From contig CAMNHT010000012.1 in NCBI GenBank assembly GCA_946539625.1, forward strand, positions 1 through 17,580: a stretch of DNA of 17,580 nucleotides. Direction: 5' to 3'. The position numbers were made by a program, and so were the translations under genes. The first letter of the stretch is position 1, and every line of letters begins with the position of its first letter. The stretch comes from an uncultured Clostridia bacterium (GTDB lineage Bacteria; Bacillota_A; Clostridia; Christensenellales; CAG-138). Under the pieces are notes generated by a model that was not told the DNA's origin, made no database searches, and saw only the letters and a program-made list of their open reading frames with translations. Positions 6,761 to 13,454 of this stretch are shown here, piece by piece.

Positions 6761-8917
6761 TCACAGATCAAGGAACTCCATCGGGAATTCCACGGATGAA
6801 TCGTACGCGACGATCCATTGCTCGATGTATGCAAGGAGCGTATCGTCGACAGCGAAGCCGGCCGCGACAGCTTGTGTTGTGACAGATGATAAGCTGCTCA
6901 TTTCATAGCTGACGATCGAGAACGTCACGCAATGCGACGGATCGTCTGTCGTCGGCGCTTCCGAAAGCGCTTTCAGGATCGCGTATGCGCCCGGATGCGC
7001 TTCCTTCGGCGTTGCGAACTCCTTCTGATCTTCGTAATTCCAGAGGTTGTAGTATCCATTCACTTCCCGCGTGCCGACGGTGAAATATGTGTATGTAAAG
7101 TCACCCTTCGGATGCTCCATCCATTCGACAAGCGCTTTCAGCTCTTTTCGGGCTTTCTCAGCGTTCCGCGCATTGAGATAACCCAGCATCGCCTTCGCCG
7201 CGTTCGGCGTCAGCTCGTTGACACGATATGTCATCGTGTAGTTTTCCGCGCCGTAAGAACCGAACAAGGCGATCCTGAGACCCACCGGAGAATTGACAGA
7301 GCCATACATCTCGATCATGGAATCGGGTGAATACATCAGCGAAAGCCGTTCCTCATCGGTAAGCTTCTCATAGTCCTCGCGGAACAGCCGCCCGACTTCA
7401 CGCGCCTCTGCGAGCGTCAGCCCCTGCGCGTAATATGTGATCTGTCCCTTCGGATATGCTGCGACCTTTTCCGTAAATGCCGGGTCATTTTTGCAGATCT
7501 TCAGAAACGCTTCCTTAAAGTTGATGAGCGAATAGGAATAGTCAGCAGGCAAATTGACCATCTTTCTGAATAGTCCGCCGTCGTTTACGATGATGCGCTC
7601 CATCCCGGTGATGTTGACTTCGTCGCCCTTCTGCTGGTTCTTGCAGTCTTCCTTCGACTGATTCGCGATCAGCGCGTTCGCATCCTTATCGCTGAACGTA
7701 TGGTGATACAGCACGTAATCCGACCAGGTTTCGCTTCCCGAAATATTGGAGGGGATCAGGATGGTGGATTCGTTGCTGATCCTGAATGACTTGATTTCCT
7801 CCGCGTCGATCGGCGTGAGCAGTCTCAGCTTTCCGACCCAGTACGGAACAAAGATGAAGAACGCCGAAAGCGCAAGGCAGAGAACGTACCCGGGCATCGC
7901 TTTCACGACCTTTTTCATCTTGCGCGACGAGATCAGCTCGTACAGGCAGTAGAAGATGAAACTGAACAGGATCGAGGTCAGCAGAAGCGGGATCAGGATC
8001 TCGCGCGGCATGAAATCATCTTCCCAGCCGTAGCGCAGCCAAATGTTCAGGATCACGGTGATCGTCAATAACTGCGGCATGCCAAACATGACACGCGTGA
8101 CTGTCTGCAGAACCTTGCTTGCGTACGGGATCTCCGCAAGCTCCGATCTGCGCTTTTTGAACGCAATGCCGCCAAGGACAAGCAGCCCTGCACTGTATAC
8201 GAGCGACCAGAGCATCGCAAGCGGGTTCGCGTAGTTGATGCCGTAGATCAGCGAATGGAACGGCGTCGCCGCAATGTTGAACTCCGGATTGAAAAACGGC
8301 AGGATCATCGAAAACGGCAGGGTAAAGCCGCTGTCCACCTCCGTGAGGATCCAGAATGCGGTGAGGAGGATCCGCGGCAAAAACAGCACCGCAACCGACT
8401 GGAAGAACGCCGTAAACCCTCTTCCGCAGAGAGAAAGACCGATCGAGAACGCCGCAACGATCTCGACCGCAGCGATCAGCATGTTGATGAACACGCAGAG
8501 GAACAGCAGGTAGTTGATCGGAAGCCTGAACACTGTGCGCAGGATCGCATGCACGACAGCGTAGCTTCCGAGCGCGATGCAAAGCCACAGCAGGATCGCC
8601 GCAGTCGTCGTGGCGTAGATCTGCGTGCGGGTCAGCGGGATCGCATGATAGAAGTCACTTTCCGCGCGGCGGTTCAGCCAGCGGTACGCGCCGAACACCA
8701 TGATCGGCACGAAGACGTACAGCATCGCGAGCATCGGAAGCGCCATCAGACGCGCGTCGAAATGTCCGACCGTCGCCGTGACCGGATCGCGGGTCAGATA
8801 GACGGAGAAGAAGACAAGGTTCAGACCGGCAAGGATGAACGTCGCAACAAGACCTTTCCCACGCAGCTGACGGAAGATCTCACGGAAGAATCCGGTATGG
8901 ATCCATGTTTTTTTCAT
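6761..8917 (-). CDS. ABC transporter permease with large C-terminal outside domain
   Basis: A 718-residue membrane subunit that pairs with the ATPase encoded just upstream. The first ~365 residues hold about eight to ten hydrophobic helices in an ABC-2-like arrangement, with the early FGAYRWLNRRAESDFYHAIPLTRTQIY loop typical of Bacillota permeases of this group. The last ~350 residues, after the helix at about 342-361, are hydrophilic and probably form a domain outside the membrane. I recall a similar layout annotated as DUF6449 in GntR-linked permeases, but could not test this. AGGAGGTG stands at the correct distance before the ATG, and only one base separates it from the ATPase stop. The substrate is unknown. 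Related YtrA-controlled systems respond to cell-wall antibiotics. A strong terminator follows. Confidence 0.9.
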   Translation of the reverse strand: MKKTWIHTGFFREIFRQLRGKGLVATFILAGLNLVFFSVYLTRDPVTATVGHFDARLMALPMLAMLYVFVPIMVFGAYRWLNRRAESDFYHAIPLTRTQIYATTTAAILLWLCIALGSYAVVHAILRTVFRLPINYLLFLCVFINMLIAAVEIVAAFSIGLSLCGRGFTAFFQSVAVLFLPRILLTAFWILTEVDSGFTLPFSMILPFFNPEFNIAATPFHSLIYGINYANPLAMLWSLVYSAGLLVLGGIAFKKRRSELAEIPYASKVLQTVTRVMFGMPQLLTITVILNIWLRYGWEDDFMPREILIPLLLTSILFSFIFYCLYELISSRKMKKVVKAMPGYVLCLALSAFFIFVPYWVGKLRLLTPIDAEEIKSFRISNESTILIPSNISGSETWSDYVLYHHTFSDKDANALIANQSKEDCKNQQKGDEVNITGMERIIVNDGGLFRKMVNLPADYSYSLINFKEAFLKICKNDPAFTEKVAAYPKGQITYYAQGLTLAEAREVGRLFREDYEKLTDEERLSLMYSPDSMIEMYGSVNSPVGLRIALFGSYGAENYTMTYRVNELTPNAAKAMLGYLNARNAEKARKELKALVEWMEHPKGDFTYTYFTVGTREVNGYYNLWNYEDQKEFATPKEAHPGAYAILKALSEAPTTDDPSHCVTFSIVSYEMSSLSSVTTQAVAAGFAVDDTLLAYIEQWIVAYDSSVEFPMEFLDL

Positions 8918-8918
8918 C

Positions 8919-9830
8919 TTACTTCACCTCCTGCTTCAGCACTTCGGAGAATTCGTATCCGCGCTGTCCCATTTCATAGACGAAGACCTCTTCGAGCGAA
9001 AGCGGAAGAATCTCAAAAAGCACCGGATGCATGGATCTGAGTTTTGCTTCGGTCTCAGCGCGGTCACCGCGCACGATCATCGTGGCGACACTGCCATGTT
9101 TTTCATACGATAGCATATCGACGCCTTCGAAGCGCTCCTTGCCGTAGTATTCACTGAACGCGATCTGAACCTTGAAAAGCGAAGTCTTTAAGTGATCGAC
9201 GTCGCTTTCGAAAATGATGCCGCCCTTATGCAGCAGCGCAAGCTGATCGCACGTGTCCTCAAGCTCTCGAAGACTGTGGCTTGTAACCACCGCAGTCGCT
9301 TTACGGTCCATCACCTCGTCGTACAACAGCGTCTTTACAAGGTTGCGCATGACGGGATCGAGCCCGTCGAACGTCTCGTCAAAGAGAATGTAGTCCGCGT
9401 TGCACGAAAGAGCGAGGATCGCAGCCGCCTGGCGGCGCATGCCCTTTGAGAACGTATTGAGATACTTGTTCGGGTTCAACGAAAATTCTTTCAGCAGCAT
9501 TTCAAATCGTTCATGTGAGAACCGCTCGTAAACCGCAGAATAGAGGCTCTCCATGCGGCGAAGATTCGCATGAGGGAGGAAGTACAGCTCGTCGGGCACA
9601 AAGACGATCCGGTTCTTGACGGCGGGATTGTCGAACACCTCCTGCTCGTCAATGGTGATCTTGCCCTCCTCGGGACGGTAGATGCCCGCGATCAGGCGTA
9701 AAAGCGTGGATTTGCCGGACCCGTTCGAGCCGACCAGTCCGTAGACGCAGCCCTCAGGGATCGTGCAGTTCAGTTTTTGAAGCGCAATGGTATCTTCAAA
9801 GCGCTTTGTGACGAATGAAGCCGTGATCAT
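8919..9830 (-). CDS. ABC transporter ATP-binding protein (YtrB-like)
   Basis: A 303-residue nucleotide-binding subunit. Walker A is GSNGSGKS at 34-41, the signature loop is a divergent FSKGM at 127-131 in place of LSGGQ, Walker B is YILFDE ending at Asp151-Glu152, and the H-loop His is His185 (VVTSHSLRE). In the Q-loop region I read RIVFVPDELYF, so the usual Gln appears to be replaced by an acidic residue, a variation seen among export-type ATPases. The ~100 residues after the H-loop form an accessory C-terminal domain. The gene begins in a 4-base ATGA overlap with the GntR regulator and ends one base before the permease, so the three are translated together. Confidence 0.96.
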   Translation of the reverse strand: MITASFVTKRFEDTIALQKLNCTIPEGCVYGLVGSNGSGKSTLLRLIAGIYRPEEGKITIDEQEVFDNPAVKNRIVFVPDELYFLPHANLRRMESLYSAVYERFSHERFEMLLKEFSLNPNKYLNTFSKGMRRQAAAILALSCNADYILFDETFDGLDPVMRNLVKTLLYDEVMDRKATAVVTSHSLRELEDTCDQLALLHKGGIIFESDVDHLKTSLFKVQIAFSEYYGKERFEGVDMLSYEKHGSVATMIVRGDRAETEAKLRSMHPVLFEILPLSLEEVFVYEMGQRGYEFSEVLKQEVK

Positions 9831-10216
9831 TGTTCGGTCTCCTTTCTTTCGTGAGAAGTATAGACGGACGAGATGACGTTATTGAGCGCGTTCTTGGGAA
9901 CGCCGCAGTCGCGAAGAACGGCGGCAAGCTCGGCAAATTCGTTGATTCTGAGCTCCGCGGCAGACTGAAGATGCAGGATCGCGTCCTTGGTGAGATATCT
10001 GCCGCTTCCGGGTACGGAGTAGCAGAGTCCGCGCCGTTCGATCTCGGCATACGCGCGCTGCAGCGTGTTCGGATTGACGGACAGCTGCTGGGAAAGCTCC
10101 CGAACAGACGGCAGCTTTCCGTCCGGTGCGATCTCTCCGGACAGAATCCCGTATTCGAACTGCGCGATCAACTGCTCATAGATCGGCGTGCGGGACAGTT
10201 TGTCGATGGTGAACAT
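9827..10216 (-). CDS. GntR-family transcriptional regulator, YtrA subfamily
   Basis: A 129-residue repressor-type protein. A GntR winged helix-turn-helix fills about residues 9-76 (PIYEQLIAQFEYGILSG, KLPSVRELSQQLSVNPNTLQRAYAEIERRGL), followed by only ~50 helical residues. This short C-terminal part, in place of a large ligand-binding domain, defines the YtrA subfamily, which typically controls its own operon of ABC transporter genes. GAAAGGAGAAGG stands before the ATG, and a strong promoter lies about 30 bases upstream. Three spaced TAACAC repeats across that promoter are a natural candidate operator. The effector is unknown; in related systems transcription is induced by cell-wall-active compounds. 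Confidence 0.95.
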   Translation of the reverse strand: MFTIDKLSRTPIYEQLIAQFEYGILSGEIAPDGKLPSVRELSQQLSVNPNTLQRAYAEIERRGLCYSVPGSGRYLTKDAILHLQSAAELRINEFAELAAVLRDCGVPKNALNNVISSVYTSHERKETEQ

Positions 10217-10244
10217 TGCCTTCTCCTTTCTGTATGAACTGTAT

Positions 10245-10268
10245 TAACACTAATAACACACTTAACAC
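10245..10268. promoter_or_regulatory. Candidate GntR/YtrA operator: three TAACAC repeats at 9-bp spacing
   Basis: TAACAC occurs at 10245-10250, 10254-10259 and 10263-10268, a strict 9-bp period. The array covers the -10 element and most of the promoter spacer. An imperfect inverted repeat GTATTA-ACAC-TAATAA is embedded at 10241-10256. Binding here would block RNA polymerase, consistent with autorepression by the adjacent GntR protein. Which protein binds is inferred. Confidence 0.5.
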
Positions 10269-10278
10269 GATCTGTCAA
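10250..10278 (-). promoter_or_regulatory. Promoter of the gntR-ABC operon
   Basis: On the minus strand, a consensus TTGACA (plus coordinates 10273-10278) and TATTAG (10250-10255) are separated by 17 bases. Transcription would start near 10243, giving a leader of about 27 bases with the GAAAGGAG ribosome site before the ATG at 10216. This is the clearest sigma-A-like promoter for the block. Confidence 0.75.
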
Positions 10279-10349
10279 CTGATCCGGAGAAGATTTTACT
10301 ATTCAATGTTCGTTTTACAGTAAGACAATCGAACCGTGCAAAATCTGTC

Positions 10350-10374
10350 AAAAAAAGCACCGTTTCCGGTGCTT
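10350..10374 (-). terminator. Intrinsic terminator, minus strand (copy 1 of a repeated hairpin)
   Basis: Read on the minus strand, AAGCACCG-GAAA-CGGTGCTT is a perfect 8-bp stem with a GNRA tetraloop, followed by a run of seven T in total (10356-10350). It points toward the gntR promoter, as if ending transcripts that run through from the kinase gene or start inside the gap. Confidence 0.8.
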
Positions 10375-10481
10375 ACAGCGTGCCAAAAAGTCTGTATAAA
10401 AAATTAACATATGACAAGACACACAAGCGCGTTGTAGACGTGCGCACGAACGTATCGGAGAACGAATTGTCAAATCAATCT

Positions 10482-10514
10482 GTCAAATTCAGCGACATGC
10501 GCGGTGAATTTGAC
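10482..10514. repeat. Perfect 10-bp inverted repeat in the intergenic gap
   Basis: GTCAAATTCA at 10482-10491 is the exact reverse complement of TGAATTTGAC at 10505-10514, with a 13-base spacer. A further direct GTCAAAT lies at 10469-10475. No T-run follows, so a terminator is unlikely. It could be a protein site, an RNA stem or part of a repeat element. Confidence 0.7.
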
Positions 10515-10659
10515 TCCTTACAGGACCCGCTGCCCGATGGTACGCGCGGGAAGCGCGCGATTTACCACTGTAACGGAGTGAAGCGAAGTGGTGCATCTAT
10601 AATCCATAGGCGGGACCTGCAAGCCAGTCTGTTTAAAAAGCAGTTTTTCAAAAGACTGA

Positions 10660-10679
10660 AAGCACCGTTTCCGGTGCTT
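10660..10679 (-). terminator. Terminator-like hairpin overlapping the kinase stop (copy 2)
   Basis: The same 20-base AAGCACCG-GAAA-CGGTGCTT hairpin as at 10355-10374. On the minus strand it begins inside the TAA stop of the PfkB kinase. The T-tract after it is poor (TTTCAGTCTTTT), so termination here may be incomplete, which would explain the second copy downstream. Confidence 0.65.
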
Positions 10680-11637
10680 ATACATGTTCTTCTAAAAAAA
10701 CGTCAAGCTCTGCGAGGGTCGGGGAGCCTCTGCCGCTCGGTTTGGATACGCAGATCGCGGCTGCGGCGTTCGCCATCCGAAGCGCTTCCCCGTCGGAACA
10801 GCCCGAAAGGATCGCAGCGATAAACGCCCCGTCGAAGGTGTCGCCCGCGCCGACGGTATCGGCAACGGAGACAGGGAAGGCGGGGGAATGCAGATGTGAA
10901 TCTCTGCGATACAGGTCCGCGCCCTGATCGCCGCTTCGTGTGATGACGGCGGCGCCGTGTTCGGAAAGCTTCCTTGCCGCGAGCACGGCGTCGTGTTCGT
11001 TCGCAAGCATCGGGATCTCGTCGACCGCCGATCCTAAAACATAATCCGCGGCGTCCTTTGCGGCGTGCAGATTTTCAAAGAACGTCGGACTTTTCAGCGC
11101 TTCGACACGCACGTTGATATCAAAGGAAACGGGAACGCCCGCGGCTTTGCATCGGCGCATGAGGGCAAGCTGCGTCGACGCGGCGGGCTCCTCGCGCAGC
11201 ATCATTCCGCTGACATGCAGCCAACAGATGCGTTCCGTAATATTATCGGGAATCTGATCGGGTACGATCGCATGCTGCGAACCGAGATGCGCGGGGCAGG
11301 CGAACGCGGTGCGGTCGTTCTGCTCGTTCAGCACCAGCAGCACGAGCTGTGTGGGCTTGTCCTCGTCCATGCGCAGGAGCGACGTATCGACCCCTTCGCA
11401 CTCGAGCCCGTTTTTCAGCATATGTCCGTAAGCGTCGTTCCCGCAGGTCCCGCAGAACATAACAGGCACGCCGAGCCGCGCGATCGCGCAGGCGGTATTC
11501 GCGGAGCTGCCGCCCTCCGCGGGACGAACGTCCGAGGAGAGATACGACTTGGGATCGCCGGCTTTCGCTTTCAGCGCGTCGGCGTAGGGGATGATCAGAT
11601 CGGCACAAATATCGCCGAGACAGAGTACGGGCTTCAT
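10678..11637 (-). CDS. PfkB/ribokinase-family carbohydrate kinase
   Basis: A 319-residue sugar kinase of the ribokinase fold. The N-terminal signature region GGSSANTACAIARLG is present, and the C-terminal signature DTVGAGD (260-266) carries the catalytic Asp266 and the anion-hole GAG. The substrate could be fructose, ribose, 2-keto-3-deoxygluconate, a nucleoside or another sugar; sequence reading alone does not decide, and no sugar transporter or other catabolic gene lies nearby. I chose the ATG at 11637 (MKPVLCLGD), which aligns with the family start and has AGGAGG at the right distance. A few upstream in-frame residues are not family-like. The start overlaps the CDF transporter stop by 4 bases (ATGA), so it is translated after that gene. 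A terminator-like hairpin begins in its stop codon. Confidence 0.93.
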   Translation of the reverse strand: MKPVLCLGDICADLIIPYADALKAKAGDPKSYLSSDVRPAEGGSSANTACAIARLGVPVMFCGTCGNDAYGHMLKNGLECEGVDTSLLRMDEDKPTQLVLLVLNEQNDRTAFACPAHLGSQHAIVPDQIPDNITERICWLHVSGMMLREEPAASTQLALMRRCKAAGVPVSFDINVRVEALKSPTFFENLHAAKDAADYVLGSAVDEIPMLANEHDAVLAARKLSEHGAAVITRSGDQGADLYRRDSHLHSPAFPVSVADTVGAGDTFDGAFIAAILSGCSDGEALRMANAAAAICVSKPSGRGSPTLAELDVFLEEHV

Positions 11638-12842
11638 ACATGACCTCCTTTGCATGCAGCTTCCACACGGTCGATCGTGACGGCGGCGCTGAAGCCCGGA
11701 ATTGCTTCTGCAATCGCCATTTCAATCCGTTCCGCAAGATCGTTGTCCGAACCTTTAAACGAGTACGGTACAGCAACATCGAACAGCATCGTTTTCACTT
11801 GCGGACCGCTCGTGACGCGGAAATCGTGGATCGAGAGGGAAGCATCAATGTCCGATACGATCGCCGCCGCCTGTTCACAAAGCTTAGCGGTCTGCGGGTC
11901 ATCGGTGATGATCGGATCCATATGGATCGTCGCGCTGCAATGGAATTGTTCGGAAAGATACCGCTCGGCGTTGTCGATGACCTCATGTACGTCGCAGATA
12001 TCGGCGGTGGCAGGAACCTCCGCGTGCAGTGAAACAAACACGCGTCCCGGACCGTAATCATGCACGATTACGTCATGCACACCTCCGATCCCTTCAAAGG
12101 AAAGCGTCGCCTGTTCGATCGCTTCCACGAACGCGGGATCGGGACGCTTGCCCAAAAGCGGCGCAGTCGTTTCACGAATGGATTTCACGCCTGTATAAAG
12201 GATAAACAGCGCGACGAGGATACCGCTCCACGCATCGGGTCGGACCCAATCAGGCAGGGAGAAAAAGTGTGTAATCAGCGCGGACGCGAGGACCGTGAAC
12301 GTCGCAACGGTGTCAGAAAGGCTGTCAAACGCAACAGCCTTCATCGCGGGGGATTCGAATCGTTTCGCAAGCGCGCGGTTATAATAAAACATGTAGAGCT
12401 TCACGAGGATGGAAATGCTCATAACACAGACAGACGGCCAGAAATGCGAAGCATACGCAGGCTCACCGCCGCGGACTACGATCTCTAACGCGTTCCGAAG
12501 CAGCGACCATCCCATCAGGATGATTGCGACAGAAACGAACGTGCCGGCAAGGTATTCAAACCGTCCATGTCCGTACGGATGATCGCGGTCCGGCTTTTTG
12601 GAAGCGATCCGGAAGCCGAACAACGAAATAACGGAGGAGCCGGCATCGCCGAGATTGTTGAAAGCATCCGTCTGCAGGGAGACAGCGTGTGCAAGCAGAC
12701 CGAATATGAGCTTGAACGTAAACAGAATCAAATTCAGAAAGATTCCGAAACAGCCCGAAAGCACGCCATACGCGCTGCGCACACGTTCCGGCGGATCGGA
12801 ATCTTTTTCTCGGATGAACAATTTTGCAAGCAGTCGAACCAT
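11634..12842 (-). CDS. CDF-family cation efflux transporter with duplicated C-terminal domain
   Basis: A 402-residue divalent-metal/proton antiporter. Six membrane helices lie in about 25-240. Helix 2 carries TDAFNNLGDAGSS, giving Asn62xxxAsp66, followed by the loop DHPYGHGRFEYLAG; helix 5 carries Asp173xxxAsp177 (DSLSD). With no His in the helix-5 site, manganese or iron seems more likely than zinc, but this is inference. The C-terminal part is longer than the usual ~300-residue CDF and appears to hold two related ferredoxin-like units: VHDVIVHDYGPGRVFVSLHA, then IHDFRVTSGPQVKTMLFDVA, each followed by a helix and a final strand. The start at 12842 (MVRLLAKLF) has AGAGGTG before it and a promoter with TATAAT; a longer open frame to 12959 would run through that promoter. 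It is coupled to the downstream kinase. Confidence 0.93.
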   Translation of the reverse strand: MVRLLAKLFIREKDSDPPERVRSAYGVLSGCFGIFLNLILFTFKLIFGLLAHAVSLQTDAFNNLGDAGSSVISLFGFRIASKKPDRDHPYGHGRFEYLAGTFVSVAIILMGWSLLRNALEIVVRGGEPAYASHFWPSVCVMSISILVKLYMFYYNRALAKRFESPAMKAVAFDSLSDTVATFTVLASALITHFFSLPDWVRPDAWSGILVALFILYTGVKSIRETTAPLLGKRPDPAFVEAIEQATLSFEGIGGVHDVIVHDYGPGRVFVSLHAEVPATADICDVHEVIDNAERYLSEQFHCSATIHMDPIITDDPQTAKLCEQAAAIVSDIDASLSIHDFRVTSGPQVKTMLFDVAVPYSFKGSDNDLAERIEMAIAEAIPGFSAAVTIDRVEAACKGGHV

Positions 12843-12860
12843 ATGCACCTCTATTTTGTA

Positions 12861-12889
12861 ATTATAGCATAAATAGCCGCAGAAAACAA
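12861..12889 (-). promoter_or_regulatory. Promoter of the CDF-kinase operon
   Basis: On the minus strand there is a perfect TATAAT (plus 12861-12866) preceded by TGC, giving an extended -10, with a weaker TTGTTT -35 (12884-12889) at 17 bases. It rules out the longer CDF frame, because the promoter would lie inside it. Confidence 0.7.
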
Positions 12890-12903
12890 ATACAAAAAAA
12901 CAC

Positions 12904-12932
12904 TTTTCACAGCGACGTCCGTATGCTATACT
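12904..12932 (+). promoter_or_regulatory. Promoter of the nfeD-floA operon
   Basis: TATACT at 12927-12932 is preceded by TGC (extended -10), with a weak TTTTCA at 12904-12909 at 17 bases. The strong AAGGAGG ribosome site at 12946-12952 follows, before the nfeD ATG at 12960. GTATGC is repeated on both sides of the -10 (12921 and 12933), which could be a regulator site. Confidence 0.6.
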
Positions 12933-12959
12933 GTATGCAGAAAACAAGGAGGTAATCAT

Positions 12960-13454
12960 ATGGCAACAGTATTCGGATCGCTTTGGATCCCATGCCTTGT
13001 CCTGAGCATCTTAGGGATCGCATTCCTCATAGGCGAGCTGTTTCTTCCCGGCTTCGGCGTTGCGGGAATCTGCGGCGTTATGTGCCTGATCGCCGTATGC
13101 GTCATGCAGTTCATGAGTGCATCGCCGCTTGTCGCGACGCTCGTCACGATCGTACTCGCTCTCGTTCTTGTCGTTATGGTGATCCTGTTTATGCGCTCAA
13201 TGAAAAACGGAATGCTGTTCCGCTCGCCGATCGTGCTGAAGGATCAGATCGAATCCGAAGCAGTCAACCTTTCGGATTCTAAGCCGGAAACGCTGATCGG
13301 TAAGGCGGGTATCGCCTTAACGCCCCTTCGTCCGAGCGGAATCGCTTTGATCGACGGCAAGCGCTATTCGGTAGAAACGCAGGCGACCTTTACAGAAAAG
13401 GACAGCGTGGTCACGGTCATCGCTGTCGACGGACCCAAGATCACCGTACGATGA
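12960..13454 (+). CDS. NfeD-family membrane protein (short form)
   Basis: A 164-residue NfeD protein, the standard genetic partner of flotillins and other SPFH proteins. Three hydrophobic segments occupy about 8-29 (with the family motif GELFLPGFGVAG), 33-50 and 57-78. The C-terminal OB-fold domain runs from about 105 to 164 (LIGKAGIALTPLRPSGIALIDGKRYSV, closing with VVTVIAVDGPKITVR). The longer ClpP-like protease domain found in some NfeD proteins is absent. A strong AGGAGG and an extended -10 promoter precede it. It leads an operon with a zinc-ribbon miniprotein, FloA and further membrane proteins. The expected role is stabilising or anchoring flotillin assemblies in membrane microdomains. 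Confidence 0.93.
   Translation: MATVFGSLWIPCLVLSILGIAFLIGELFLPGFGVAGICGVMCLIAVCVMQFMSASPLVATLVTIVLALVLVVMVILFMRSMKNGMLFRSPIVLKDQIESEAVNLSDSKPETLIGKAGIALTPLRPSGIALIDGKRYSVETQATFTEKDSVVTVIAVDGPKITVR

Larger units (their letters stand above)
10279..10677. other. 399-bp intergenic stretch with no convincing gene
   Basis: This gap between the gntR promoter and the kinase stop holds two copies of a terminator-like hairpin (10355-10374 and 10660-10679, the second just overlapping the kinase stop). It also holds a perfect 10-bp inverted repeat (10482-10514), a 6-bp ACCACT/AGTGGT inverted repeat (10564-10592) and an imperfect CAGTCT...AGACTG hairpin (10625-10657). A plus-strand frame is open through it but continues antisense into the kinase and has no ribosome site. 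A minus-strand frame of about 34 codons ends with TAA directly at the first hairpin; it has no supported start and could be a gene remnant. The composition looks like an interspersed repeat element or a structured RNA, but I could not place it in a known family. Confidence 0.6.

Noticed and set aside
6697..6834. 46-residue N-terminal extension of the VanZ-like protein
   Set aside because: It would translate through the permease terminator hairpin and the end of the permease gene; the residues are not membrane-protein-like.
8255..9040. 261-codon plus-strand open frame opposite the ABC genes
   Set aside because: The translation is an Arg/Asp/Glu-rich mirror of hydrophobic membrane codons; it is antisense to two clear genes.
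10380..10823. Plus-strand open frame of 147 codons across the intergenic gap
   Set aside because: It starts at a GTG without a ribosome site, runs through both hairpin-rich spacer and the antisense of the PfkB kinase, and its residue pattern changes abruptly at the kinase boundary.
12843..12959. 39-residue N-terminal extension of the CDF transporter
   Set aside because: The extension would contain the CDF promoter (TATAAT at 12861-12866) and the opposing nfeD promoter. The internal ATG at 12842 has a ribosome site and a typical CDF start.
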